The notes under the pieces: generated by a model
The model's input: only the letters and a program-made list of their open reading frames with translations
What the model was told of the DNA's origin: nothing
The model's database searches: none
Assembly: GCF_016807185.1 (NCBI RefSeq)
Contig: NZ_JAEVYN010000001.1
Location: forward strand, 2,072,161-2,136,160
Length of the DNA: 64,000 nucleotides
Reading direction: 5' to 3'
Source: Leptolyngbya sp. Cla-17
GTDB lineage: Bacteria > Cyanobacteriota > Cyanobacteriia > Leptolyngbyales > Leptolyngbyaceae
Translations under genes and position numbers: made by a program
Part shown: positions 33,712 through 42,517 of the stretch, one piece after another
Position numbering within the stretch: the first letter of the stretch is position 1
How the letters are laid out: every line of letters begins with the position of its first letter

Positions 33712-34611
33712 CTAACGTTTGCGAGTTACCCACCGAGCCAATAAGTTGGCGATTAACACTAACGACACCAAAACAAGGGCAGCAGACCAAGCAAGATCTT
33801 GCCAGTTTGCAAATGGGGTAATCGCAAAGTTGTAAACCAGCACCGACAAAGTAGCAGTGGGTCGCCCAGCATCGAGGTTCCAGAAGTTGCTAAACAACGC
33901 CGTAAAGATAATCGGCGCTGTCTCTCCAGCCGCCCGCGCCACAGATAGAATAATACCGGTGAGAATAGCTGGAATTGCAGCTGGCAGAAGCACCCTTAAA
34001 ACCGTTTGATAGCCAGATGCGCCTAACCCCACTGAAGCCTGACGAATATCATTCGGAACCGCCTCAAACGCTTCAGTTGAAGTTCTCACAATCGTAGGGA
34101 GCATCAGTATTGCCAGCGCAAAGCCCGCTGCCAGTGCTGAATAAGACCGAGTGGTTAATACAATCAGACCGTAAGCGAACACCCCCATAACAATAGAGGG
34201 AACTCCACTCAAAACGTTGGTCATGAAGTTGATTAAGCTCGCAAATTTGGTGTCGCGCGCAAACTCAGAAAGATAAATAGCCGCTAAAATCCCGAACGGG
34301 ATACTAATTAGCGAGGCAATGCCAACCGTCATAAACGTTCCCAATATCGCATTCCCAAAACCACCCGAATAGAACTGAGGTGAGGTTCGGGGGAAAGGGG
34401 GGGGCGGCAACTGAGTAAACAACTGAGGACCTAATCGAACTGCTCCTTTGGTAATCACATAAAACAGGAGTGCGATCAATGGAATTAGCGCAAGAAGCGC
34501 ACAAGCAAATACCAAACCCGTCATCACATTCGAAAAGATTGTCTTAGATGATGTGGTGCGCTCTAAGCTTCTGCCTTTAGCTAGGGATGCCGGGAACTCT
34601 TTGCTGGTCAT
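33712..34611 (-). CDS. pstA: Phosphate ABC transporter permease PstA
   Basis: A 299-aa membrane subunit with six helices. PstA signatures are ISIPFGILAAIYLSEFA, NVLSGVPSIVMGVFAY and RQASVGLGASGYQTVLRVLLP, the last being the EAA loop. GETAPIIFTALF follows near the C-terminus. It pairs with PstC, 85 bp upstream. Confidence 0.97.
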   Translation of the reverse strand: MTSKEFPASLAKGRSLERTTSSKTIFSNVMTGLVFACALLALIPLIALLFYVITKGAVRLGPQLFTQLPPPPFPRTSPQFYSGGFGNAILGTFMTVGIASLISIPFGILAAIYLSEFARDTKFASLINFMTNVLSGVPSIVMGVFAYGLIVLTTRSYSALAAGFALAILMLPTIVRTSTEAFEAVPNDIRQASVGLGASGYQTVLRVLLPAAIPAILTGIILSVARAAGETAPIIFTALFSNFWNLDAGRPTATLSVLVYNFAITPFANWQDLAWSAALVLVSLVLIANLLARWVTRKR

Positions 34612-34696
34612 ACTAACTTCTCACAAATTTTTAACTTCAGTCGCGTTGAGCATGAGGCATAAGGGTAATCAACAGGCTGGGCGATCGCCCATTTCA

Positions 34697-35656
34697 CTAA
34701 AGCTTTTTCAGTTCAACCTTTCTAACCAAGATTTCAGCAAAGATATTAACCACCAGGGTTAAAGCAAACAAGATCAAAGCTGCATACATCAAAGATGCTA
34801 CTTGGAGACCGCCTGCCTCAGCAAACTGATTCGCCAACAGCGCCGAAATCGTTGATCCCTGAGCAAATAAAGATGGAGACGGACGGTTGGCATTACCAAT
34901 TAGCATAGTGACTGCCATTGTCTCTCCCATCGCACGACCCAACGCCAACATCACTCCCCCAATGATTCCAGAAATCGCAGTTGGGATAATCACCTGGATT
35001 AACGTTTCCCAACGAGTTGCCCCCAGACCATAGGAAGCTTGACGAAGTTCAGGGGCAACTCCTACCAAGGAGTCTCTGGAAATGGCAGCGATGATCGGCA
35101 GAATCATGATTGCCAAAATGATGGATGCGATGTAGATGCCTCTGCCCGTAGGTGGCGTGCTGAACAATGGAATCCAGCCCAAAGTTTTATGCATCCAGGT
35201 CATTGGACCTTGCAGAAAGGGAGCTAAGACAAAAATTCCCCACAATCCATAAATCACGCTGGGAATGGCTGCCAATAGCTCAACCATAAACACTAAGGGT
35301 TGTTGCACCTTGGGCGGCAAGAAATCCTCACTTAAGATAATGGCAACGCCAACTCCGACTGGAACTGCAATCAGCAATGCGATAAAGGCAGTGATCAATG
35401 TGCCATAAATTTGAGTCCAGGCTCCGTAGATGTCTTCCACTGGGTTCCAGCGAATACCTGTAACGAAGTCGATGATTCCAAATTTTTGAATCGCCGGAAG
35501 TGAATCTCTAGCGACTTGAAAGGCGATCGCTAACAGTGTTACCCCGATGCCAACGGCAAAAATCGTTGTTAGCCACTTAAAGCCACTATCTACTTTTCGC
35601 GCTATCTGAGTGCGCTCGTAAGACATACCCGAATTGTTGTCTACTGCTGGAGCCAT
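34697..35656 (-). CDS. pstC: Phosphate ABC transporter permease PstC
   Basis: A 319-aa membrane subunit. It has GTLITAFIALLIAVPVGVGV, ELLAAIPSVIYGLWGIFVLAP, the EAA loop ELRQASYGLGATRWETL, and GRAMGETMAVTMLIGNA, all typical of PstC. ATG 35656. It is separated from pstS by a 140-bp gap with a strong hairpin. Confidence 0.97.
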   Translation of the reverse strand: MAPAVDNNSGMSYERTQIARKVDSGFKWLTTIFAVGIGVTLLAIAFQVARDSLPAIQKFGIIDFVTGIRWNPVEDIYGAWTQIYGTLITAFIALLIAVPVGVGVAIILSEDFLPPKVQQPLVFMVELLAAIPSVIYGLWGIFVLAPFLQGPMTWMHKTLGWIPLFSTPPTGRGIYIASIILAIMILPIIAAISRDSLVGVAPELRQASYGLGATRWETLIQVIIPTAISGIIGGVMLALGRAMGETMAVTMLIGNANRPSPSLFAQGSTISALLANQFAEAGGLQVASLMYAALILFALTLVVNIFAEILVRKVELKKL

Positions 35657-35749
35657 AATCGTAAAGCTGCAATGCTAGGAAAATTACTTGGATTTAAGAG
35701 CACGCATTCAGACGAAAACGTTAATTAATTTGCACCGATGCTTTCGTCT

Positions 35750-35788
35750 CTTTAGCCACTCCAAAACTATATTCGGGAGTGGCTAAAG
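35750..35788 (-). promoter_or_regulatory. Hairpin between pstS and pstC
   Basis: CTTTAGCCACTCC (35750-35762) pairs perfectly with GGAGTGGCTAAAG (35776-35788), loop of 13 nt. In the mRNA it follows the pstS stop without a U-run. It may protect the pstS 3' end or cause partial termination, raising PstS over PstCAB. Confidence 0.6.
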
Positions 35789-35796
35789 AAAGAGAA

Positions 35797-36894
35797 TTAC
35801 TTCTCCTCAATGGTGTCAAGCTTGGCATTGATGTCAGTTACAAGAGAATCAGGTAGGGGAATGAAACCTAGTTCGGTTGTCGCAGTCTTACCCTCTTTCA
35901 ATGCCCATTTGAACAGTTCTTTGAGCGTTGAACCTTTAGGTGCAGGGTAATTTCCATACAGCAATGCATAGGTTAAGCTCACGATTGGATAAGCGCCCTG
36001 TCCGGCTGGATCGGGAACGGAAATCACAAATTGCTCATTTGGCTTCTCGCCGTCCAACGATTTAGCAGCCGCTTCCGGCGTAGGAGTCACAAAGTCTCCT
36101 GCTTTATTCTGCAAGGCTGCCATATCTATCTGGTTTTCTCTGGCGTAAGTATACTCAACATAACCGATCGCGCCAGGAGCTTGCTTAATCTGGGCGGTCA
36201 CGCCTTCATTTCCTTTGGCACCCTGACCAGTGGGCCACTCAATGGATTTACCTGAACCAGGTTTCCAACCGGGGCAAGCCGCAGCCAAGTGTTTGGTGAA
36301 GATTGCAGTCGTACCACTACCATCCGAGCGAAAGACAAACGTCAGTGGAGTACTGGGGAGTGTAGCGCCCGCATTATCTTTTGCAATCTTGGGATCATTC
36401 CAGGTTTTGATTGAACCATCCGCAATCCCACAATAGGTTGCACGGGAGAGCTTAAGGTCTTTAACGCCCTCAAGATTGTAGGCAAATACAATGAAAAGAC
36501 CTGTGGTTGGAATTTGAATCATCGTTCCGCGCGCTTGGGGAGACTTAGCGCGATCGGCATCCTTAATCGGATCATCCGTTGCTCCAAAATCCACCGTTCC
36601 TGCTAGGAACTGGTTAACACCCGCACCACTACCAATTGACTGGTAACTGACTTGCACATTTTGCTTGACGGTGCGGTATTCAGAAAACCAACGCTGGTAA
36701 AGCGAGTTAGGGGCTGAAGCGCCAGCACCACTAATAGAAATAGTGTCACCACCACCTGCTGCGGGACTACTGCCTACAGCGGGGGTGCCGCCTGTAGTGG
36801 GAGGGGCACTTGGGGCACAAGAAGCAAGCCCTGCTGCTAAAGCGATCGCGGAAGCTGAGAGTGCCCAGCGACTTATCTTAACCAAAGAAACCAT
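35797..36894 (-). CDS. pstS: Phosphate-binding lipoprotein PstS
   Basis: 365 aa from ATG 36894; an upstream in-frame start would add ten charged residues before the signal. The lipoprotein signal is WALSASAIALAAGLASC with lipobox LASC, then a Gly/Pro-rich linker. The phosphate-binding core has ISGAGASAPNSLYQRWF, FGATDDPIKDAD, FRSDGSGTTAIFTKHL and GAIGYVEYTYA. It is the high-affinity periplasmic phosphate receptor. Confidence 0.96.
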   Translation of the reverse strand: MVSLVKISRWALSASAIALAAGLASCAPSAPPTTGGTPAVGSSPAAGGGDTISISGAGASAPNSLYQRWFSEYRTVKQNVQVSYQSIGSGAGVNQFLAGTVDFGATDDPIKDADRAKSPQARGTMIQIPTTGLFIVFAYNLEGVKDLKLSRATYCGIADGSIKTWNDPKIAKDNAGATLPSTPLTFVFRSDGSGTTAIFTKHLAAACPGWKPGSGKSIEWPTGQGAKGNEGVTAQIKQAPGAIGYVEYTYARENQIDMAALQNKAGDFVTPTPEAAAKSLDGEKPNEQFVISVPDPAGQGAYPIVSLTYALLYGNYPAPKGSTLKELFKWALKEGKTATTELGFIPLPDSLVTDINAKLDTIEEK

Positions 36895-36939
36895 AACCTC
36901 ATCATCCTCACGTTGTGTTCCCACAACACTACAACCCTT

Positions 36940-36958
36940 CCGTAAAGAAAAGGTTAAG
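36940..36958 (-). promoter_or_regulatory. Candidate Pho box upstream of pstS
   Basis: On the minus strand CTTAACCT (36951-36958), TTT, CTTTACGG (36940-36947): two 8-bp units at 11-bp spacing. The first matches the cyanobacterial Pho-box unit and the second matches 5 of 8 bases. It lies 46 bp before the pstS ATG. PhoB control is expected for pst operons, but the box is only partly conserved. Confidence 0.4.
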
Positions 36959-37232
36959 TTGCTCTAATTCCGTGGCTTGTCAAAAGACAAACTCACAAGC
37001 CAGAAACATTGATATGACTATCGAAATGATGGTATTCGCTAAAAAATGGACAAATTATTTATTTGCATTTTGTAAGATTATTTGTTTGCGTTTTGTGAAA
37101 AATAGATTACTCACTTAAAATTCCTGATGTCTTATAAAAGATAACCGAGTACTTTCCAGTAAGGTGCCTGGGACGGAATGCTGAGTCCTATCGATGGTGA
37201 TCGACTTCCCTCACTGCCTACTTACCTATCAT
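36959..37232. other. Spacer between pstS and the SRPBCC gene
   Basis: About 270 bp, AT-rich in the first half. ATTTGCATTTTG/TTTGCGTTTTGTG at 37061-37096 is a degenerate repeat. No gene was recognised. Confidence 0.4.
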
Positions 37233-37817
37233 TCAGCGACAAAGTGCTTGACGCATTATTCTCATATTTCTGGGTAGGTCGAAATGAATTGCCTGTTGAA
37301 TAAACATACTAGGAATGGGAATGAGGGGTGTTGCCTGCACGAAGTAGGTTAATAAGGTGCCATCAGAAAAGTCTTTTAGAGTTAATTCAGCCGAAAAGTC
37401 ATGAAAACTGCCTGATTCCAACTGAAATTGAATCTGTTGTTGAAAAATCTCAGTCACACGTAGATAAATTTCGACTTGGGCCGATAGGAATAGAAAATTT
37501 TTGCTGGCGGTCTGATAAAGCCGTTTGAACTCTACTTTGTTAGGGCTACCCGGTTTTGGTGAGTCGTCAGGTAGCAAGTAGCTGTTGTTCACATCTGGAA
37601 AATATTGAACCCATTGCGGATAATCAATCAGTTGGTGCCAAGCAGATTCACGGGAAATGGGCACATACATTTGGGCGGTAACCGATGCTCCCCAAGCGGT
37701 ATGAGTGCCAGTTTCAAGTAAAACATCTCCTCTTCTCAGAGCTGCTGAGTCATCTTGAGAGAAACCGACGGAAAGACTGCGATCGCAATTGAAACTTGGT
37801 GCAGTTGAAGCAACCAT
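37233..37817 (-). CDS. SRPBCC/START-type lipid-binding family protein
   Basis: 194 aa of the polyketide-cyclase/dehydrase-like SRPBCC fold. Visible: TAQMYVPISRESAWHQL, then DYPQWVQYFPDVNNSYLL, a beta-rich middle and a long C-terminal helix (IQQAIHFDLPRNMRIMRQAL). Such proteins bind hydrophobic ligands; the ligand is unknown. Divergent from the next small gene. Confidence 0.8.
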   Translation of the reverse strand: MVASTAPSFNCDRSLSVGFSQDDSAALRRGDVLLETGTHTAWGASVTAQMYVPISRESAWHQLIDYPQWVQYFPDVNNSYLLPDDSPKPGSPNKVEFKRLYQTASKNFLFLSAQVEIYLRVTEIFQQQIQFQLESGSFHDFSAELTLKDFSDGTLLTYFVQATPLIPIPSMFIQQAIHFDLPRNMRIMRQALCR

Positions 37818-38055
37818 ATAAATTCTTAACTCCTCGGTTAAGCTAAAACCAAAGCTAAATATAGGAAGATTCTAAGTGCGCTTTAATTAATAGAAGGGTT
37901 TTAAACGAACTGTTCTTCCTCAAAGAGTATCCCCATTGTGCGAAAGAACATTACGTAAAGATACTGAAGCACATGAAAGTTTCATAAATGGCAACGTAAG
38001 TTTTGCCCACACTGTGGTCTTCCCAGAGTCATTTCCTAAACGTATAAAGTTTATT

Positions 38056-38250
38056 GTGAGTAAGTTTCTCAGTCTTTTTATTACTATTGGGCTTTATATC
38101 CTCGGCATTGCGCTGGTGATGCTGTCAATACTGGTTGTTCTCAAGGGTTTAGGATGGGTGACTAAAATTCCTGACTACTTGGCATGGGCACTGGCACTAT
38201 TTGCGATCGGGGGTGGCATTTTAGGCGGTTTGCGGAGCATTAAACCGTAA
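38056..38250 (+). CDS. Small membrane protein (64 aa)
   Basis: A GTG at 38056 gives a compact 64-aa protein with two transmembrane helices (FITIGLYILGIALVMLSILVV and YLAWALALFAIGGGILGG) separated by KGLGWVTKIPD. The frame continues upstream to 37936, but those 40 residues are polar with no membrane pattern. Function unknown. Confidence 0.6.
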   Translation: MSKFLSLFITIGLYILGIALVMLSILVVLKGLGWVTKIPDYLAWALALFAIGGGILGGLRSIKP

Positions 38251-38461
38251 CTAGTTAGATTCCATGCTCGACTAATCGTCCTTGCTTTAAAGTAAAACCA
38301 CCTCAATTCTGAAAGAACAAGCGCTAAAGCCTCTCAAGATTGGGAGATTTAAGAGACTCACAGAATTGATAGGCGCAGCGCATTGATCTAAAAATGGGTG
38401 TGACTCAGCCAATCGCTCTTCAGGATTGGTGATAATTAGATCAATCTCCTGCATCAGAATA

Positions 38462-39085
38462 ATGACCGTTGTCCCAGACCATGCTGATCTTGCCGATGAT
38501 AATCAACTCGGTCGCTATTTAGGCAATACCATTCGCGACCTGCGGCAAAAACATCGATTGACGATCGCCGAAGTCGCCGAACAGACAGGGATTTCCCGTG
38601 GAATGCTATCAAAAATCGAAAATGCTCAAACGGCAACCAGCCTAGAAACGCTCGTTAAAATTGCCAGTGCTTTGGGCGTTTCTATGGCGACCCTGTTTCG
38701 TCACTACAATCCTCCCCAAGGTGGGGCACAACTAGTCAAGCAGGGAGAAGGCATGGAAGTAGTGCGGCGTGGCACTAAGCGGGGACATACCTATCACTTG
38801 CTTGCCTATGATCAAGGACCCACGAAGCTATTCGAGCCATTTTTGATCAGCATGGATGATGCATCTGAAGTTTTTCCCACGTTTGAGCATTCGGGCATAG
38901 AATTCATCCACATGCTAAATGGAACATTGGAGTATCGACATGGGCAATCCACATACTTGTTAGAGCCAGGAGATTCACTTACCTTTCGAGGTGATGTTCC
39001 CCACGGACCGGAAACATTGATTGCGTTGCCAATTCGGTTTCTGGCGATTATTTATTACGGTGCCTCCACCGCCGGAGATGAGTAG
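38462..39085 (+). CDS. XRE-family transcriptional regulator with C-terminal cupin
   Basis: 207 aa from ATG 38462. The N-terminal HTH_XRE reads IRDLRQKHRLTIAEVAEQTG then ISRGMLSKIENAQ; the C-terminal cupin_2 domain has FEHSGIEFIHMLNGTLEYRHG and LEPGDSLTFRGDVPHGPE. This layout matches PuuR/SutR-type sensors, where the cupin binds a small ligand. The target is unknown. ATG 38426 in frame would add 12 residues. Confidence 0.88.
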   Translation: MTVVPDHADLADDNQLGRYLGNTIRDLRQKHRLTIAEVAEQTGISRGMLSKIENAQTATSLETLVKIASALGVSMATLFRHYNPPQGGAQLVKQGEGMEVVRRGTKRGHTYHLLAYDQGPTKLFEPFLISMDDASEVFPTFEHSGIEFIHMLNGTLEYRHGQSTYLLEPGDSLTFRGDVPHGPETLIALPIRFLAIIYYGASTAGDE

Positions 39086-39196
39086 CGATCGCTATTCTGA
39101 ATCTCCCTACCAGCTCACTCATTCATCCCAAACCAGATTCAGTGTAGGTTTAGGAAGTAGGATTTCTACAATTGTTTAATATTAGAAACACTGAGT

Positions 39197-39520
39197 ATGG
39201 CAGCTTTGGAGTGGTCGCTACTAGTTGGAGTCGCTGGGCTAATTGGCTTCTCGTTGATTAATCTGGTGCGTAACCTTCAGCAGGAGCGCCGCCTGCGAGA
39301 CGCATTTTATTACCTGCTAGAAACCCACAGTGGAACAATTACGCTCATTCAACTGGCGGCTACTGCCAGAGTGGATGCAGAACCCGCCAAACTTTATTTA
39401 GAGACTCAAGCGAAAGCATTTTCAATTTTGCCGGATGTAAATGATGAAGGAAACACGTTCTATCGTTTCCCAACCGTGCAGCGATCGCTGTCTGCAGCTG
39501 AAGACGATGAGTGGACGTAG
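39197..39520 (+). CDS. Membrane-anchored hypothetical protein (107 aa)
   Basis: One N-terminal helix (SLLVGVAGLIGFSLINLV) followed by a soluble part, LRDAFYYLLETHSGTITLIQL then ARVDAEPAKLYLETQAKA, that looks like a winged-helix fold. Its stop is 6 bp from the convergent PH-domain gene. Function unknown. Confidence 0.7.
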   Translation: MAALEWSLLVGVAGLIGFSLINLVRNLQQERRLRDAFYYLLETHSGTITLIQLAATARVDAEPAKLYLETQAKAFSILPDVNDEGNTFYRFPTVQRSLSAAEDDEWT

Positions 39521-39526
39521 ATATTT

Positions 39527-40111
39527 CTACAAAGCGGTTTGAGCCAGTTCTTTGAGCAGGGTTTCCACCTGCTTGGAATTCGGAATTGCCAGAAATACAA
39601 CCTCCTCTTTTTGTGGGTCTCCATCGCTATCCTTCCACGATCGCACGATGATGATCACATCGCCCGTGCCATCGTTGTTTTCGCGGCGGTAGATCTTTGC
39701 AAGCTGTTGAGGCTCAAAGCTGCGAATTGTGGTTGTGCCAGCACCTTCAAACGCGATCGCCCGTTTATTGGTGATGATATACACCTTTTCAAAAGCGGCG
39801 CGCCAAATCCAGAAGGGAGTCGACAGGATTCCCAACCCCACCAGCACAAACGGAACGCCAAACAAAGCAAACAAATACTGAGGTTGAAATCCTTCTCTCA
39901 AATCGGGAATTTTATATCCTAATACTCCGTAAATCCAAAATATGGCGAATGCTGTCCATGGGATAGCAAATAAAGACACAGCAAAGCAGGCAATGATTAA
40001 ATGAGAAACTTTGAGGTTCGGTTGACCAATCCAGCGAATTGATTCGTGAGATTCAAGTTCCTGATCTATTTTCTGGCGAAGCTGACTCGGAATTTTCAGT
40101 TTATCTAGCAT
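39527..40111 (-). CDS. Bacterial PH-domain membrane protein
   Basis: 194 aa. N-terminal LESHESIRWIGQPNLKVSHL, two transmembrane segments (LIIACFAVSLFAIPWTAFAIFWI and the region near 75-105), then a C-terminal domain with VYIITNKRAIAFEG and TIRSFEPQQLAKIYRREN. That C-terminal pattern is typical of bacterial pleckstrin-homology-like proteins. Function unknown. Confidence 0.8.
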   Translation of the reverse strand: MLDKLKIPSQLRQKIDQELESHESIRWIGQPNLKVSHLIIACFAVSLFAIPWTAFAIFWIYGVLGYKIPDLREGFQPQYLFALFGVPFVLVGLGILSTPFWIWRAAFEKVYIITNKRAIAFEGAGTTTIRSFEPQQLAKIYRRENNDGTGDVIIIVRSWKDSDGDPQKEEVVFLAIPNSKQVETLLKELAQTAL

Positions 40112-40439
40112 GATAAGCGTGTTGCCACGACACTTCTATAAAAGCAATTATCCACTTAGTTTGCTGAGAACAAAAGCCGTTAGAAAGCCAAAAACGGTAG
40201 TCAGTCCCGCAAAATCATAGGTCTGCTCGCAGGCTGCCAACCATGGTGGAATCATCAAAAATTCTTGATAGTCGTGACTAAACGCTTAGCATGACCTGAT
40301 GCAACGAACATTACCTCTGCGAGGAGTGGCAGCGGTGTCAGTAAGGTTCTGCAAATGATCCAGTCAGTGGAGTAAATCTTTAGGTATCCTATGGATTGAA
40401 ATCATTGTTGTAAGTTAAGCGCTAGGTTGCAATGGAGCT
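40112..40439. other. Spacer upstream of yebC
   Basis: 328 bp. On the minus strand it holds one 35-codon reading frame (40148-40255) with a single predicted membrane helix, listed separately. The remainder presumably contains the yebC promoter. Confidence 0.4.
40148..40255 (-). CDS. Candidate 35-aa single-helix membrane protein
   Basis: ATG 40255 to TAA 40148 encodes a 35-aa peptide beginning MIPPWLAACEQTYDFAG and then a hydrophobic helix (LTTVFGFLTAFVLSKL). Cyanobacteria have many real single-helix proteins of this size in photosystem and NDH complexes, but this one matches none I recognise, and there is no clear ribosome-binding site. Confidence 0.3.
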   Translation of the reverse strand: MIPPWLAACEQTYDFAGLTTVFGFLTAFVLSKLSG

Positions 40440-41249
40440 ATGGCAGGACACAGCAAATGGGCAAACATCAAACGTCAGAAAGCGCGAGTCGATGCGGTGA
40501 AGGGCAAAGTGTTTACCCAAATCTCGCGAGAAATTATCGTTGCGGCTCGGAGTGGCGTGCCTGATCCGGCAGGTAATTTTCAACTGAGAACGGCGATCGA
40601 TAAAGCAAAAGCGGCAGGAATCCCCAACGACAATATTGACCGGGCGATCGCCAAAGGGGCAGGCAAGCTTGGAGACAGCGCCGCTCTAGAAGCTATCCGA
40701 TATGAAGGGTATGGCGCAGGGGGAGTTGCCATTTTAATCGAAGCTTTAACTGATAACCGCAATCGGACTGCGGCGGATCTGCGAGTCGCATTTAGCAAAA
40801 ACGGTGGCAATTTAGGAGAGATTGGCTGCGTGGGCTGGATGTTTGATCAAAAAGGCTTTGTAGAAGTGTCGCTGACTCCTGTGAAAACTGGAAAAGGACG
40901 GCGATCGGATGTTCCTATAGAACTTGATGAAGAAGCCCTACTGGAAGCTTTTTTGGAAGGCGGTGCAGACACTTATGAACTGGTAGAAACCGACGATAGC
41001 ACCGTTGCCGAATCTTTCACTGACCCTACCAACCTAGAAGGTCTGAGCCAAGCTCTGAAAGATGGGGGTTATATTGTCACTCAGGTCGAACTACGCTGGA
41101 TTCCTAACAACACAATAGATGTTACGGATCCTGACCAGGCACGCAGTGTTCTCAAGCTAATGGACATCCTGGAAGATTTAGACGATGTGCAAAGTGTTAC
41201 TGCAAACTTTGAAATGGCAGAAGACTTAATGTCTTTGATCCTTGCCTAA
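40440..41249 (+). CDS. yebC: YebC/PmpR family DNA-binding regulator
   Basis: 269 aa; the family starts AGHSKWANIKRQKARVDAVKG exactly at ATG 40440. Domains: N-terminal three-helix bundle, then NPNDNIDRAIAKG-like IPNDNIDRAIAKGAG, VAILIEALTDNRNRTAADLR and LRWIPNNTIDV. Slightly longer than the usual 245-250 aa through a loop near 140-155. The family includes transcription regulators and factors that relieve ribosome stalling. Confidence 0.95.
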   Translation: MAGHSKWANIKRQKARVDAVKGKVFTQISREIIVAARSGVPDPAGNFQLRTAIDKAKAAGIPNDNIDRAIAKGAGKLGDSAALEAIRYEGYGAGGVAILIEALTDNRNRTAADLRVAFSKNGGNLGEIGCVGWMFDQKGFVEVSLTPVKTGKGRRSDVPIELDEEALLEAFLEGGADTYELVETDDSTVAESFTDPTNLEGLSQALKDGGYIVTQVELRWIPNNTIDVTDPDQARSVLKLMDILEDLDDVQSVTANFEMAEDLMSLILA

Positions 41250-41323
41250 ACTTTAAGGAGTGTTTATTTTCTTCGTCATACACTTGGGGTAGTCTGTATA
41301 CGACCTGATTTTTTGTAGATAAT

Positions 41324-42049
41324 TTGACTACTCACATAAGTGCCAAGGCATTTTTACTAATTGCATCTTTTTTAATAGGCATCCTAAATCCGCTTAGTTC
41401 TGAAGTCGCTTTTGGAAAAAACTTCCAGAGATCGCAGCCAAAGATTAATCAAACTGAAACGCCGAAAGCAGCGCCCTCTGAAAGCGATCGAGATACCAGC
41501 GCAAGCGTTGACGAATGGCTTTCTGATGAAAGAATCGTATTTGTCAGCGGAGAGATTGTTCCTGAGATGGCAGAGGCTGTAATCGCTCAATTGCTGTATT
41601 TCGATTCGCAAGCACCCGGAAAAGATATTTATTTGTACATAAACTCAAGCGGTGGCGAGGTAACCGCAGGTCTGTCAATGTATGACACGATGCGTTCTCT
41701 GCGCTCTAATGTTGTAACTGTTTGCTTGGGAGAAGCCAGTTCTATGGCGAGTATTTTGTTAGCAGGTGGAACTAAAGGAAAGCGGCTAGCTCTCCCCAAC
41801 TCACGAATTATGATCCATCAACCATCTACTGGAGTTCAGGGTCTAGCAAGTGATATCGCGATTGAAGCTAAAGAGATTTTGTATTTAAGAGGTGTGCTAA
41901 ATCGTCTGCTGGTTGAATCTACAGGTCAGCCTCTCAAACGTATTGAGACGGACACTGATCGAGATTTCTTTATGTCGGCTGAGCAAGCTAAGGCGTATGG
42001 AATTATTGATCAGGTCATCAAAAAGCTTCCCTCAGCATCTCACCCTTAA
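41324..42049 (+). CDS. ClpP-family serine protease with a predicted export signal
   Basis: 241 aa from TTG 41324; an in-frame stop lies 6 codons upstream and no ATG occurs before the core. Residues 7-31 (KAFLLIASFLIGILNPLSSE then VAFG) look like a Sec signal with an A-F-G cleavage site. The ClpP fold begins LSDERIVFVSGEIV near 66. The triad is conserved: S140 in GEASSMAS, H165 in RIMIHQPS, D214 in DTDRD. The axial-loop N-terminus of cytosolic ClpP is missing. ATPase docking is therefore doubtful. Confidence 0.85.
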   Translation: MTTHISAKAFLLIASFLIGILNPLSSEVAFGKNFQRSQPKINQTETPKAAPSESDRDTSASVDEWLSDERIVFVSGEIVPEMAEAVIAQLLYFDSQAPGKDIYLYINSSGGEVTAGLSMYDTMRSLRSNVVTVCLGEASSMASILLAGGTKGKRLALPNSRIMIHQPSTGVQGLASDIAIEAKEILYLRGVLNRLLVESTGQPLKRIETDTDRDFFMSAEQAKAYGIIDQVIKKLPSASHP

Positions 42050-42123
42050 ATTAGCGACTCTTTTAGGCTATTTCGTTCTGGATATTGATTTACTTCGGAG
42101 CTGTCCCGACCAGGATGCAGAAA

Positions 42124-42366
42124 CTAATAGGCTAGAGTTTCTAGCGTTTCTCGAAGATAGCGACGCACCAATGTATCTAAACCCAGACTGCTCAACTGGC
42201 TATCAGTATTACGCTCTAGCTGCCAACTCTGGAACCCAGAGCTAGAAGAAATTGCCTGTTTCAAGCTTTTCCAAACTTCAGAATCTCCCGGTAAATTGAG
42301 CAGATCCTGAGAATTTTTCATATTGGATAAATGGTCAAATAAAGGGGATGTGTTAGGACTTTCCAT
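42124..42366 (-). CDS. Small hypothetical protein (80 aa)
   Basis: A soluble 80-aa protein ending LVRRYLRETLETLAY, a helix I associate with short cyanobacterial proteins. It contains GDSEVWKSLKQAISSSSGF. ATG 42366 has AAAGG upstream. Function unknown; the opposite-strand frame over it is not credible. Confidence 0.6.
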   Translation of the reverse strand: MESPNTSPLFDHLSNMKNSQDLLNLPGDSEVWKSLKQAISSSSGFQSWQLERNTDSQLSSLGLDTLVRRYLRETLETLAY

Positions 42367-42517
42367 GGAAACCTTTTAGGGTCAGGATTAACAGGTTACA
42401 AATGTTTACTCTATAAGATATAAGATATAAGACCACTCCTGCTTCTTAGCCAAGAATAACGTACTCATTTAAGCTGAGTTTGTATGTTGAAATACAATTT
42501 TTGGCAAAGAAATAGGA

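Noticed and set aside
37936..38055. N-terminal 40-codon extension of the small membrane protein
   Set aside because: Polar and unlike the compact two-helix core; a GTG at 38056 is a better start.
41913..42245. Plus-strand 110-codon frame overlapping the end of clpP
   Set aside because: It starts inside clpP in another frame and runs opposite the more credible 80-aa minus-strand gene.
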